A DNA stretch of 64,000 nt from Patiria miniata (Eukaryota; Echinodermata; Asteroidea; Valvatida; Asterinidae), in contig NW_024037062.1 of assembly GCF_015706575.1 (NCBI RefSeq), positions 3,282,811-3,346,810 on the forward strand. Reading direction: 5' to 3'. A program made the position numbers and the translations under genes. The first letter of the stretch is position 1, and each line of letters starts with the position of its first letter. Shown here piece by piece: positions 32,270-45,203 of this stretch. The notes under the pieces were generated by a model, which made no database searches, was not told the DNA's origin, and was given only the letters and a program-made list of their open reading frames with translations.

Positions 32270-33420
32270 GGTTTTCCCGGCCAATTTCACCAAGTTTTCA
32301 ATCAATTAAACTTCTGGCTCATTCGATTTAGATTGAAATTAAAAGATCACGCAGATTGGCATTCGACAATCAAAAAGAATCATTCAATTTCACTATCCGA
32401 GCATTCTATCGCCTTTTAGCTTCACTCGTCCCTGTCAAAGATGCATTCATATTAAAAGTATCGCGTTTTTCATTCAATTTCGTCTAAACCATAAGTAAGG
32501 GATCGATAGGGCATTCGTTTTCATTAATGGGCAAACATATGTTACATTTTGTCAAACATCTTTTAAGACGTCATACGTGTCCGTATGAAGTCTTAAAAGT
32601 CTAAATCATATTTGATGACTTCAAACCGTAGATTGACTTTCTTTCTTAATTAAAGGGTATGTGTAATGAATATTTCTCAGGAATTCTTTTACGCAACTCT
32701 GTGAAATGTAAGAAAACTACACATTTGGCAACACTATTTGGGTTAATCTTATTTCAAATGTGCACTTCTTTTAAGCATTTAAAAGTTTCCATGCTTTCCC
32801 GGCATAACGCTGTCAATACTGTGATGTCATTTCAGGAAGACACTGTTCAGTTTAGGTTTTTTTCTTTCAAATTATTCATCCCAAATTTGCTAATTGAAAA
32901 CATTTGTGGGAAAGGGTTCGGTCATTGGCTTACTGCCATGTACTGACACATCATATAATCACCAAAAAAAAAAGTTATGACAGTAAAATATCCAAAATTC
33001 TACCAACTTTGTTTTTGCTGAAATAACCGTGTCACATTAATCTTGCTTGGAATGCCATCACATGTTTTCTAATGAATATGAAACTTTGTATTAGCATGAA
33101 AACAAGAAGGGCACCAAAACACCCCTCAAAAAAATATGATTAAGTGTGACGCAAAGATGTATTTTTAAGGTTTGCATTGAAAACTTTGCATGGGCCCTGT
33201 GAATACAGTAAGTGTTCGGTCAGACATACGCAAGAAAACATTTAAGAAATAACGCAAGAGAAGTGTTCCCAACGGTACAACCATTGCCAAACATACGTAT
33301 CCCGATGTCTTGCACGTCAAGAAATCGTCAACGTAAAAAAGCCCCTTGATCAAACGTTTAAACAAGTATATAGAAAAGATCAACACTGAAAAAGAAATTA
33401 TCTTAATCCCTTTCAATTTA
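32270..33420 (+). mobile_element. R4 element copy b (right half missing)
   Basis: Starts GGTTTTCCCGGCCAATTTC at 32270 and matches the first half of copy c at 33426. It stops where copy c begins. It keeps an R5-free site at 32930-32932 that shows the ancestral state for the R5 insertion in copy c. Confidence 0.7.
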
Positions 33421-33425
33421 TTATA

Positions 33426-35634
33426 GGTTTTCCCGGCCAATTTCACCTAGTTTTCATTCAATTTAACGCCTGGCTCATTCGATTTAGATTGAAATTGAAA
33501 GATCATGCAGACCGGCACTCGACAATCAAAAAGAATCGTTCAATTTCACTATCCGAGCATTTTATCGCCTTTTAGCTTCACTCGTCCCAATCAAAGATGC
33601 ATTCATATTAAAAGTATCGCGTTGTTCATTCAATTTCGTCTAAACCATTAGTAAGGGGTTGATCGGGCATTCGTTTTCATTAATGGGCAAACATGTTATA
33701 CATTTTGTCAAACATCTTTTAAGACTCCATATCATACGTGTCCGTATTCCTTAGCGTAAATCATATTTGATGACTTCAAACCGTACATTGACTTTCTTTC
33801 TTAAAGGGTATGTGCAATGAATTTTTCTCAGGAATTCTTTTTGCGCAACTCTGTGAAATGTAAGAAGACTTCACATTTGACAACACTTTTTGGATTTAAT
33901 CTTATTGCAAATGTACACTTCTTTAAACATTTAAAAGTTTCCATGTTTTTCCGGCTGTTACTGTGATGTCATTTCAGAAAGACACTGTTCAGTTTAGGGT
34001 TTTTTCTTTCAAATTATTCATCCAAAATTTGCTAATTAAAAACATTTGTGGGAAAGGGATGGTCATTGGCTAAAGCCCCTGTCACACCTTTGCGTATCTG
34101 AATTCCTTATGAGTTCCTTATCAAAAATTTTCAATACGCAGCCGTACGCTCAATTAACGTCGAAATTTTTTGATTACTTTGACTTATGTGCGACGCACAT
34201 CTAGCGTACAAGTAACGAATTCAGCGCATCCATTGCGTATGAGATGGGTATGAGCAACGTATGCAGTGCGCAAGTTCGCCATCTGTGCGTTTCTCATAAG
34301 TTACGAATAAGTACAATGCGCTGCCCGCTCGCAGGACGAGCGGTACTAATTCGTGCAATACGTCGCTATGTATACGTCCAATATAGGAGGTCAGCGTATT
34401 GCCGCGTATGAACGGCTTATCCCTCCCGAACACATAGCGTACTCGTACCGCGCTCGACCGATGCGGGACCAATGCGCTGCGTATTTATAACTGTAGTTGT
34501 GTGCATGCCCAAAACTATCCAGCGTACTGGGCCGTACCATGCGTATATCTGCTTACATAAAACATACACAAAACGATAGAGATGCATATGAGGTGCGTAT
34601 TGTGCGTACGACTGCATATGAAAAAAATGTCAATGCGCAAGTCATAAGGAATTAGGATACACAGAAGTGTGACAGGGCCCTTACTGCCATGTACTGACAC
34701 ATTATATAATCACCAAATAAAATAAATTTATGACGGCAAAATATCCAAAATTCTAGCAACTTGTTTTGCTAAAATAAGCCGTGTAACATTAATCATGCTC
34801 GGAATGCCATCACAGGTTTTCTAATGAATATGAAACTTTGCATTAGCATAAAAACGGAGAAGGCACCAAAAACACCCCTCAAAAAAGAAAATAAAACTTG
34901 CAAATAAGGTTAAATGTGACACAAAGATGTTTTGCATTTGCATGGGCCCTATGAATATGGTAAGTGTTCGGTCAGACATACGCAAGAAAACATTTAAGAA
35001 ATAACGCAAGAGAAGTGTTCCCGACGGTATAACCATTTCCAAACATATTACGTGTCCCGATGTCTTGCACGTCAAGAAATCGTCAACGTAAGAAAGCCCC
35101 TTGATCAAACGTTCAAGTAGAAAAGATCAAATAAAAATTATCTTAGTCCTTTGTTGTTTCCCTCACATCAGTTGATTTGTAACATTGTAAATTTTACAGT
35201 CATCAAGATTTTTTTTTGGGGGGGGAATAAACCTCGGAGAAAAATAGGAAAAAAATATCGATAAAAAAATCTTACGAATTTAAATGACCAAACGATGAAA
35301 GCGATTGCCCATAAACGAATAAGAAATGAAAAGCATGGTTATACGTTATAAGCACGCATATGTTCACTAATTTGAATGCGTCAACCGTCAAAAGGTTGCA
35401 AAGACTTAATTTAAGACTGCTACAAGTTTATGTCTTGAATGCACCAAAAAGAAATAGGCTGCCCGAAAACGAAAACGAACATTCACAGTGAAATCTTGGC
35501 TGCCTAAAAATGAAATTGAATGAAACCCGAATGAAAAAGAAACCCTAATTGGACCACATGGGCAAAACTCACGCAAAATTGAATGGCTGATAATGAAACT
35601 GATTAGAAAAATTCGGAAATTCGCTGGGAAAACC
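33426..35634 (+). mobile_element. R4 element copy c with nested R5 insertion
   Basis: Begins GGTTTTCCCGGCC and ends GGGAAAACC at 35634. Without the R5 element (34074-34680) it is about 1.6 kb, close to copy a at 15499-16979. Interior ATTCAATTTC motifs recur. No coding frame. Confidence 0.75.
34074..34680 (-). mobile_element. R5 TIR element, copy a (nested in R4)
   Basis: The termini AGCCCCTGTCACACC and GTGTGACAGGGCCC are imperfect inverted repeats extending about 38 bp (CTTATGAG follows on both sides). Flanks are TAA on the left and TTA on the right; the empty site in R4 copy b has a single TTA. This could be a PIF/Harbinger-like TWA target, but the flanks are not a clean direct repeat. The interior is rich in TACGC/GCGTA words. 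Confidence 0.65.
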
Positions 35635-35644
35635 TATATTTCGT

Positions 35645-36412
35645 TGCATCTTGTTTCCCTTATATTAGTTGATTTGTAACATTGTAAATTTTACAGTCGC
35701 CAAGATTTTTGGGGGGAAATGAACCTCGGAGAAAAATAGGAAAAAATATCGATAAAAAAATCTTACCGTAATTTAAATGACAAAACGATGAAAGTGATTG
35801 CCCATAAACGAATAAGAAACGAAAAGCATTATGCGTTATAAGCGCACAGATGTTCGCTAATTTGAATGCGTCAACCGTCAAAAGGTTGCAAAGACTTAAA
35901 TTTAGACTGCTACAAGTTAAGTCTTGAATTCACCAAAACGAAATGGGCTGCCCGAAAACGAAAACGAACATTCACAGCAAAATCTTGGCTGCCTAAAAAT
36001 GAAATTGAATGAACCCCAAGTGAAAAAGAAACCCCAATAAGTCCACATGTGCAAAACTCACGCGAAATTGAATGGCTGATAATGAAACTGATTAGAAAAA
36101 TTCGGGAAAACCTATAATATATGTTTCATTCAATTTAACACCTATGGTTAATTCATTTTAGATTAAGATGAAAAGATCACGCATAACGCCATTCGACCAT
36201 CAAAAAGAATAATTTAATTTCATTATTCTAGCATTCTGAAAGTATCGTCTTGTTCTTTGAATTTCGTCTGAACCAACAGTAAGGGTTGATCGGACATTTA
36301 TTTTCATTAATGAGCAAACATAATATTTAACATTTTGTCAAGCATATCTTAACTTCCTGCATGTCTGTATTCCTATAAAATTCTTAGTTATCTCAGCGTA
36401 AATCATATTATA
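35645..36412 (+). mobile_element. R4 partial copies d and e
   Basis: 35645-36112 repeats the right half of R4 (CATCAAGATTTTT-like start region to GGGAAAACC). 36113-36412 is a diverged left half. Together with copies b and c this is an array of partly deleted R4 units in one orientation. Confidence 0.6.
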
Positions 36413-38183
36413 GGTTTTTTTTACTAAAATGATACTTTTTGAATCTGAGTGAAAGACATTATCAGTGCAAAGATATGCATCTTTCGGACATTTCATAAAC
36501 CGATTATTTTAATATTTGGTCAAGTGCAACTTGGAATAAATTATTACGTTAGTACTAACGGGGTGATAATTGGGATGAAAATCATAATGTTGGAATATGA
36601 TTGTGCCCACTTCAGAGGTGATGCATTGGGTCATTTGAGGGATATTTTGTATAATAAGAAGTGGGTATCTAGCATGAACAAAACCACCCCATCCAAAAAA
36701 CTAAATTCGCACTGCACGCACAGTGGACAGTGAGTATTATTGCGAAATGAATGCTTTTTCCCCCCATTTTAATAACTTTGACATAGTTTATATTGAACAC
36801 ACCACTGAAGTCAGTAAGACTTTCATAGATGAGCACATAACTGACAAATTAATATAATTATTAAGAACATTATTAATGCACAAATATCACTAAATATCAC
36901 AGACAGTCGGAGCATACATGTAGATGTACATGTAAATCATAGGCCTAGGGGTCTTTCCACACAAACGGTAACTAAAGTGCGACATTTAGAGGGAACCATA
37001 GACAGAAGTCGATACATGAAGTACTCTGTCATGCTTTTTCCTCTTTTTACATCCCATGTCCTGGTAAGAACATTGTCCACCAACAAGTTTGATAAATTTC
37101 TCAGGATTCCAGAAATTACAAAGGACTATCTTCAAGATTTAACGTTCATAACATGGACAAACATTATATTTTTAAGTGTTGGGAAGCAGTAAATGAAATG
37201 CATGAATTATCCCAGATTTGTTCCTAAAGTAAAGCTATCCATTGAGGGATTGCCACTGGCCAATCTTACATTAAACCTATACCGGTAGGTATTTTAAAAC
37301 TTCAGGGATGTACATCTTCAAGACTTCATACATTTTTATAACAGGAACAAAAATTCATCACAAATTTGTGTCCTTGTTATGAACATGTATCAAGTCGCAT
37401 CTCAATTTCATCAATAAAATAGGTTGCTTTAGTGTTGAATGATACCAATTCTACATTGAATAAGGGAACAAGAGATGGATTAATCATAAGAAAGAAAGTA
37501 CATGTAGTATGATTCAAGAATGTCCATCCATGTCCGTCTTTTCATCTTAAAGATGGCATAGTAATTCCATACATATTAATTGAATCAGCTTACTTATTTA
37601 TCAGTGCAATCACGAATAATACAGGAATGTTTATAAAAAAAATTCATAAAAAAGCACAAAGACCTGCTTTGAAATCCACCTCCATAACATTCGGAGTCTT
37701 GTAAAGTCATTCACCTTATTACGCATGTGTATAACACACCAAGCAATGCTCCTGTTGCCTCTTTCAGAGGTTAAACTTTCAAGGCAGCACCTCAAGTTAA
37801 GCATCTTTCTGAGTTCTTTCCATATGCTGTTGTGCCTGAATGTTTCCAATTTGAAATAATAAGTCTTTATTCATCGTTACTACAACATGACTAGTCAGGG
37901 TATGAACAGCAGAATACTCAAATAGCCAGAAAAAGGGGCCATTTTGGGGTTAATTTGGAATTTCAAGGGGTGGGGGGTATTTAAGAGATACAGCATTAGT
38001 TTTGGTGTCAACAGTCTTGTATTGATGGTGTTAACCATTTCCCAGATGGGCGTCTTCATATATTGACATTGGACTTTACCACCCCCCTCTATTAGTACTC
38101 GACCGCTATATTGCAACACTTTAATCATACATGTACAACACTAAAGATGAATTTAAATTAAAAAAAGAAAGAAAAAATTGTAA
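36413..38183. other. Gene-free AT-rich stretch
   Basis: No exon, repeat pair or element end recognised on either strand. Probably intronic if the discoidin gene model is right. Confidence 0.4.
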
Positions 38184-38620
38184 ATAGCCCTAATGGCGGA
38201 TGGAGGCGGCAGTGTGCATTTCAGTGGTTATTTATCATCTAGAATTTTATTGGTTTTTTTCCTTTGTAAAAAAACCTAATGACGGATGGAGGTGGCAGTG
38301 CACATTTTGATGATTTTAGTTTGTTTTTGGTAAATAGCCCCAGTGGCGGATGGTGACAGTGTACATTTGAGTAATTATTTATTATCTAGAATATTATATT
38401 TGTTTCTACTGTAAATAGCTATAAAGGCGGATGGAGGTGGCAGTGCACATTTTGATGATTTTAGTGGTGTTTTTTTTGTAAATAGCCCTAATGGCGGATA
38501 GTGGCAGTGTACACTACAGAGATTATTGATTATCATTTTAGCGATTATTTATCATCTAGAATTTTATATTTTTTCATTTGTAAATAGCCCTAATGCCGGA
38601 TAGTGGCAGTGTACATTTGA
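38184..38620. repeat. Six-unit tandem array with alternating unit types
   Basis: Units start GTAAATAGCCCTAATGGCGGAT at about 38184, 38268, 38330, 38409, 38478 and 38579. Odd units carry TTATTTATCATCTAGAATTTTAT; even units carry CACATTTTGATGATTTTAG. Unit lengths vary from about 60 to 100 bp. The alternation is a two-step higher-order repeat. Confidence 0.8.
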
Positions 38621-38775
38621 GTGAACGCACCGCCTCGCCTACGTACGTAGCTAGCCCTGCGCGACGTGAACTCGTACGGGTCCATATTGTGTGATACGGA
38701 TACTGTCTGTGCTCGGTGTAGGCACGGACGTCCGCTGCGAGTGCCCGTTCACTTTCTTGATGAAAGACTCCCTAA

Positions 38776-39456
38776 GGGCCCTGTCACACTTCTGCGTATC
38801 CTAATTCCTTATGAGTTGCGCATTGACATTTTTTTCATACGCAGTCGTACGCACAATACGCACCTCATATGCATCTCTATCGTTTTGTGTAAGTTGTATG
38901 TACGCAGGCATACGCATGGTACGGCTCAATACGCTGGATAGTTTTGGGCATGCACAAAACTACGCTGCGTACGCTGTTACGCAGGTCATAAGTTATAAAT
39001 ACGCAGCACATCGGTCCCGCATCGGTCGAGCGCGGTACGATTACGCTATGTGTTCAAGGGGGATAAGCCGTTCATACGCGGTAATACGCTGACCTCCTAT
39101 ATTGGACGTATACATAGCGTACTTGCAGCGCAGATACAACGCACGCTGAACGAACTCATATCGAATGCCGACGTATTGCACGAATTGGTACCGCTCGTCC
39201 TGCGAGCGGGCAGCGCATTGTACTTATTCGTAACTTATGTGAAACGCACAGATGGCGAACTTGCGCACTGCATACGCAACTCATACGCATCTCATACGCA
39301 GTGGATGCGCTGAATTCGTTACTTGTTTGCTAGATTTGCGTCGCACATGTCAAAGTAATCAAAAAAAATCGACGTTTTTGATCGTACGGCTGCGTATTGA
39401 AAAATTTTGATAAGGAACTCATAAGGAATTGGGATATGCAAAAGTGTGACAGGGGC
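38776..39456 (+). mobile_element. R5 TIR element, copy b
   Basis: Begins GGGCCCTGTCACACTTCTGC after TAA and ends GTGTGACAGGGGC before TTA. It is the reverse orientation of copy a. Long inverted termini and many TACGCA/TGCGTA words. No transposase; the translated frames are mirror images between copies. Confidence 0.75.
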
Positions 39457-39831
39457 TTAACGACGCCATAGAACCAGACTAATGAGACTGTGCCTAATAA
39501 CTGGCACATTCACTGGCCTGGTGGCTTGCATGACATGATTAAATGTTAAATTTCTATATTGTACAGCACTTTTTCAATGTGTACACCCAGCGAACATTCT
39601 CATGCATTTATCTGCTAAAATATTGCGTGCGCTAGAATTTAAATGAAAATCCTTTGCAAAACGATGTGTCAATTAGCAAAAGTTCGAGGTTTGGGCGCAC
39701 GCAGTGCCTACGCAGCACGCACGCGCACATACTGAGCAGTCCATCCGATCATCCCGCAGATCGTTGGCAACACGTGTTCAACTTCTTGTCCACTGCCGAG
39801 GAAGCTGACTTACCACTCCATACCACATAAT

Positions 39832-40264
39832 ATGTGGTATGATAATATGCGCCGACATGATATTATCAAATCAGTGCTTTCGCGAGTGATCAAGTATGGA
39901 TTTACCAATCACAAGAAGTATTCGGGCCACAAAACGGGCAAGAAGAGACATTCTGCAAACTGTAACTTTTGCAAAGCCACGATTTCTGAAATTAGTGTTC
40001 AGAAATCCTGGTATAAGCCTGATGAACTTCGCAAATGATGGGATAGATCCAGTTGCGGGGGGACCTTTTCTTTCCTCCCAAAATTTTAAACCATTGTGGT
40101 AGGCGTTACAATTCTGTGAAATATTTTACTTGTATACCCCATCAAGTGCAACATTGGAGCGCATTTTCAGTCATGGGGGTATAATAATGCGTCCCCATCG
40201 TGCCAGCTTATCTTCCCGCATGTTAAAATGCTTCTGTGTCAAAGATGTAATGAACATGTTTTAG
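39832..40264 (+). pseudogene. Deleted hAT transposase remnant
   Basis: The left part encodes a BED-finger-like stretch (KYGFTNHKKYSG, ANCNFCKATISE). The right part (40130-40264, another frame) encodes PSSATLERIFSHGG, RPHRASLSS and a stop, the C-terminal hAT dimerisation signature. The catalytic middle of about 500 residues is missing. Confidence 0.6.
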
Positions 40265-40952
40265 TTTAAATCTTAGTTAAGCCAGAACATGATTTTCATA
40301 CTTGTGACTTTGCAAGGCATTCTGAGTACAAGCAGTGACATTTTTTCCAGCAACATCTTTTTTAAAGAGGATCGGAATTTGGGTTTTCAATATTTTAAGG
40401 TTTTTACACTTGAAAAGCCTTTTAAATCCTGAAGTTCACTTAAAAATATTGAGGGCGAAATCATTTATGAATTTGGTTAAAATGTATACTACACATTACC
40501 TTTAACCTTTGCTTTGTAATAAAAGGGGTCAAACAATCAACTTTGTCCTAGTTCTCATCCACGATGATGTGTATTTGAGATTCACAAAAGGACTCGGACT
40601 CGGAGACAAGGAGTCGGACTCAGACTTGGACTAGGATACCAAGGACTCGGACTCGGATGGGGTGGACTCGACCATAGCACTGATTATTTATTATAAAGAA
40701 CTTTTTTCTCTTTCAGTCGATTTTGGTCATCTGCAAAGAGTTGCTCATGTTCTGGCAACGGTTCCAGCCCTACTTGGCCTAGCTGCGCAACGTTGTAAAA
40801 AAATTAAACATTTTGGAGGAATATAGGCCTAATATCTGCATAATATACGACGGATGTTTGCATATGATTTGTTCATTCGTGAAACAATCAATGAATCACC
40901 TCTACCCACCATTTGGAAATAGTTTTAGCTGACTATCTATGTGAGGTAACTT
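40265..40952. other. Gene-free stretch with degenerate GGACTC repeat
   Basis: At about 40590-40680 words of GGACTCGGACTCGGA type recur irregularly. Similar CTCGAGTCC words occur in transporter intron 5 (12380-12660). Otherwise nothing recognised. Confidence 0.5.
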
Positions 40953-43661
40953 CAGGGGCGGATCCAGGATCTTCCAAAGGGTGGAAGGGCGTGATTTTTT
41001 TAAACCTGTAGGGGAAGTTTTGTCGTGATCCACCAACGTGCGATGCCACGGCGTGGGGTTCGGGGCCGACTTATGGTCCCAAAATTGTGAACTTTAGAAG
41101 CTCTTTGGTGCATTTTAGAGCAAATCTTGGGATCTTTGAGGTAGATTTTTCCTCAAAATTTAGAGGAGATAGATAACATTTTTTTTTAAAATAAAAATAT
41201 AATAAACATTTCACAAACATAACAATTTTCTGAACTGGAAAAGTTCGGATGAAAAGTAAGTTCAGATTAAAACAAATTAAGCAAAAAAAAACAAAATTCT
41301 GCTTCCTATTACATGACCTTCCAAAAATTAGGGTCGTTAGGTCGGAATTTATTTTTATTTCGTCAAAAAAATATTTTGTGCTGATTGAAATAATGCAGCA
41401 TACCAAGGAATCATGTATAATTTGTGCCTTAATAATGTTCATTCGCACCACAAAAGTAATCGAGACTGTCCGTCAAAAGTGATAAAAACTTGCCTCACCT
41501 AATATGAAAAACATATATTTAAGGTGGATGATTCTTAAAAATAATGGAGAATTGAAGTCCTCCACGCCACTATGCTCAACGTTAGTCACCGTCAGCCGCC
41601 AGCCAGCAGTGGCCGTATATCGCCTCACGCACACGGCACACTATCAGTGTGCATACCTGCACTGTGTATTTGTAGCGGACTCGGCAACGAACCCACGTGC
41701 TGTGGCCGAACATTTTTTTCAGAAACACGCTAACGGTGTATCAAGTACGTATGAGCGGAGCAATCTCCTTATAAATATATTTTAATGGAAAATACATACA
41801 CAGAAAAGAGAGATCACGTTCTGGGAATTAATTGGAATAAATTCTCTTTCTCCATCGATGTTTATTAATTATTTGGTATTTTCTACGATCCAAATTCGTC
41901 CTGTCACGTTATGTAGGTCGTAGTCACTGGTTCCAGTCCTACCAGTAAATGGTGATGGCACTGCACTGCACTGCCATGCTATGCCGCACGGAACATCGTA
42001 TACGCGTACAGCGGCATGGCTTTGGTGCATTTTGATCACAAATGCGTCAATAGTTAGGCTTTTTCGTCAAGATTTAGCATGTCAAGATGAACTAATCTTT
42101 TTTAACGATTATAGTGCCATATGTAATTCCAGCGTATCGGGCCGATACGCACGCATAACCCAATATGTGTCCTATAAATGGCTTAAACTCAAACTCTAGT
42201 TTTCTTACACACGGAGTACCCCAAGGCTCAATTTTAGGGCCTTTGCTTTTTATAATATATAGTAATGATTTTACAAAGTCTTTTAACTTGCTCTCTTTTA
42301 TATTGTTTGCTGATGACTCTATTTTATTCTTTTCCCATAGCAACCTCAATTACCTCACTGACACTGTTAATTAACACCGAACTTATATCTTGTTCGAGTT
42401 GGTTCAGACTTAATACATTATCCTTAAATATTTCCAAAACTAGCTTCATGTTGTTCAGTAACTTTGTCAGTGAACTAGCCTGTAATATTATGATTGATGA
42501 TTCTGTAATTATCAAAACTGATTGTTGTAAATGTTTGGGTTTGTTTATTGACTCAGGGCTAACATGGAAAAATCATGTTGATCATTTATGTAAAATCATT
42601 GCAAGAAACGTAGGTGTATTAACAAAATCAAGCATCTTTTACCTGTACATGTTTTGGAATCTCTTTATAACACCCTAATTGTCTCTCATCTTAACTATGG
42701 TTTACTTGCTTGGGGTAGTAGTTCTGCTACAAGACTACTTCTATAACAGAAAAGAGCCTTGCGTGTAATTAATTTTGCCGACTTCTATGAACACACATAT
42801 CCCCTTTTTATAAAACATAGAATGTTAAAACTTAATGATATGTATAACGTTCAGCTTGGGTCTTTAATGTATCAATCTTCTCGCAATACTTTACCATCTT
42901 CCATTAATAGTATTTTTAGCCATAAGTGAAATTCATTCTCATTGGACTCGCCAAGCTTCTAATTTTTATATTCCATTTAGTCGTACCTCTCTTGCTCAAA
43001 ATACTGTTAAATACAAGGGACCCAAGCTGTGGAATCGTTCTCTACACAACTTCAAGCTTCTACCAATCTTTCCACTTTTAAACGCCTATTTAAATCAATC
43101 TTAATTCAAACTTATTATTAATTCATGCTAGTAGATATATGTTGTTACATGTAGATTGTAGAATATCCATGATTTTATTGCTCATTGCTGACCTGACTAG
43201 TTAAAATGATCTGTATTGTATTGTTTGTTTGTCTGTTGTTTACGTCTGAATGTGTATTGTGTTTAGGCATCTTGCATTTCTATGTAATTACTTTAAATAC
43301 AGCATGCTCATTGAGCCCTACCTCGTGTGACTGACCATTCAATAGTGTTCATTGTAAGTTACTTCCTTTCCCTTGGTTTGGACTCAATGAGCATGCCTGT
43401 CTGGGGCCCATGCTTAAAAGCTCTACTTCTTAATGGGCCCCTCTGCAGTCTCTAAAATATCAGTTTTGTTGTATTATTTGTAATTCTTTTCTGCTATGCA
43501 ATTATTTTTATGTCATTTATAGATTTGATGCTGTGGAAATAAATGAACCTTGAACCATGAACCACGTTTGTACGTGGGGAGAACATCTTAATGTTTTATC
43601 TGAAGGAAAGGGGGGGCATGCGCCCTCAACTCCCCCCCCCCCCCCGCCGGATCCGCCCCTG
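40953..43661. mobile_element. Possible hAT-like element bounded by CAGGGGCGGATCC ends
   Basis: CAGGGGCGGATCCAGG at 40953 and the inverse of CAGGGGCGGATCCGGC ending at 43661 make a 13-bp perfect terminal match. No 8-bp target duplication is visible (GGTAACTT against ACCTTACA), so the two ends may belong to different insertions. A LINE 3' end lies inside. Confidence 0.4.
42150..43558 (+). pseudogene. 5'-truncated CR1/Jockey-like LINE reverse transcriptase
   Basis: Encodes [14 protein letters not shown] and [11 protein letters not shown] (RT motifs), KCLGLFIDSGLTWKNH, then in another frame LYNTLIVSHLNYGLLAWGS, QKRALRVINF and KGPKLWNRS. Frameshifts near 42160 and after 42640 and an in-frame stop show decay. 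The 3' end reads GAACCTTGAACCATGAACC, a short 7-bp-type tail repeat. Confidence 0.85.
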
Positions 43662-44610
43662 ACCTTACAATTCTGTCACAAGTACAATGTAAAAGCCACC
43701 TCAAATAACTGCGTCATGCCATAATTTGTTGAGCAATCCACAGACTTACGCAGTGAGAAACTTTCTTAAAATTGTCGTGACTGAAATGTTGCGCAACGTA
43801 CACTATAAATGGTGGCCCGAGTGTTCTTTGTCATCGCATAAGGTGACATGAAATCGGCTGCAGGAATGAGATTAAAAAAGTCTGAAAATTGAAAGGTGCG
43901 AAAGATGCGTATCTGTCTATACATTTTCATGAAGGACAAAATATAGCTGTGTGAACTTGAATTATACTGGGTAAGTCAAAAAGAAAGTGACCTGGATTAA
44001 TGATTTTGTATCTTAAAACCAATCTAATTTGACACACTAATGAAGTACGTTTTAAAAGAGCATTTTTTATATAAAAAAGACAAAGGCAAAAGTAATGGTC
44101 CAGCCAAAATGACAAAACATAATGAAAAAAATGCCACACTGAAATTAAGTAAGATTGATCGATAAAATTGACCTGAAAAGATGACACAGCCACCAGGAAT
44201 AAGATATTGCACGAAGTACACAATAGACCCAGACATAGTATGATAGTGCATAAAGCACACTCGACCCAGACATATTATGAAAATCAATAATTTAATAAGC
44301 ATGGTCTTGTATACTCATCTGAAAAGGTGGGTATATTAAAAAAGCTTTTAAAAAATGGCAATTGTGAAGTTACAGGCCCCGTACCACACTAGTTACAATG
44401 TCGTTTAAAATACATGTAATAATATGACATATTTGCTTAAAAAAAAACTGTGATAAAAATCACTGCAACGTAACGTGAAAAGATGGTTATCGGCGCAATG
44501 TACTGTGAAAAAGCAGAACCGCGTTCATGTCGCTACGCAATGCATCAGCTGAAAATGCGTAGAAAAATGTCTAGTGGATATTATGCCGGATCCGGTTTTC
44601 TTTAAGTAGG
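43662..44610. other. Gene-free stretch
   Basis: A possible left end of a mariner-type element, TA-CTGGGTAAGTCAAAAAGAAAGT, lies near 43966, but no matching right end was found. No coding signal. Confidence 0.35.
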
Positions 44611-44945
44611 CCTATGGGTGCACACCAGTAAATAGTTCAAATATCCGTCCGCCGAGCTCATGAATACAAGTTATACACTCAAATTCGTCTATATTAGAGA
44701 GTTCTGAGAGCCATGGAAAAGGGAGATTGAAGAGATACACCTCTGGCCCAGACTTTTTTAGCCATGTTGTGGAGGGATCCCTTTTCGAGATGGCTACTTT
44801 TTCCCAAAATAAAATGGGAAGAAAAATAATGGCTTTTCAGTTGATGGCGGAAAAGCCAATCTGCAAAGTTGGCGGAAAAGCCTGAATACGAAAAGTAATT
44901 ACATTTTAAGAAGTTCGAATCATGGGAAAAACTCCATTGCACGGT
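44611..44945. repeat. Repeat R7, copy 1 (direct partner 46556-46815)
   Basis: Shared words include GCCTATG, CCAGTAAATAG, CCGAGCTCATGAAT, AGAGAGTTCTGAGAG and GAGATA-CACCTCTGGCCC. The two copies flank the signal-peptide exon at 45204-45387 in the same orientation. Class unknown. Confidence 0.65.
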
Positions 44946-45203
44946 CCTTTAAATGTCTATTCGATAAGATGAAGCTCGACTTTAAATTTGATGTAAAGAC
45001 TAACACTATAGTTACGTGCATACGGATCGCAAAACGGCAGCAAAGCAGATCATTTTAGAAATCTGGTTTTGCAATCAAATGATTGCAATAAAAAAAAACT
45101 CAAGCTAGTAATTTGGCACAACCACCACATTTCTGAGATTTCCCTGTAAGACATCATGCTATAGTTGCACTTTAAACAGATTTTTTGGAGTAGAATTACT
45201 TAC

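Noticed and set aside
38666..39313. Overlapping open frames in the R5 elements (also 34221-34700 and 61153-61584)
   Set aside because: The same peptides appear on both strands because R5 is rich in self-complementary TACGCA/TGCGTA words; no transposase motif.
40953..43661. Firm call of one hAT element spanning both CAGGGGCGGATCC ends
   Set aside because: The 8-bp flanks do not match and a decayed LINE fills the interior; the ends may belong to separate MITEs.
43966..44340. Third foldback mariner copy
   Set aside because: Only a left-end-like sequence (CTGGGTAAGTCAAAAAG) is visible; no inverse right end or second TA was found.
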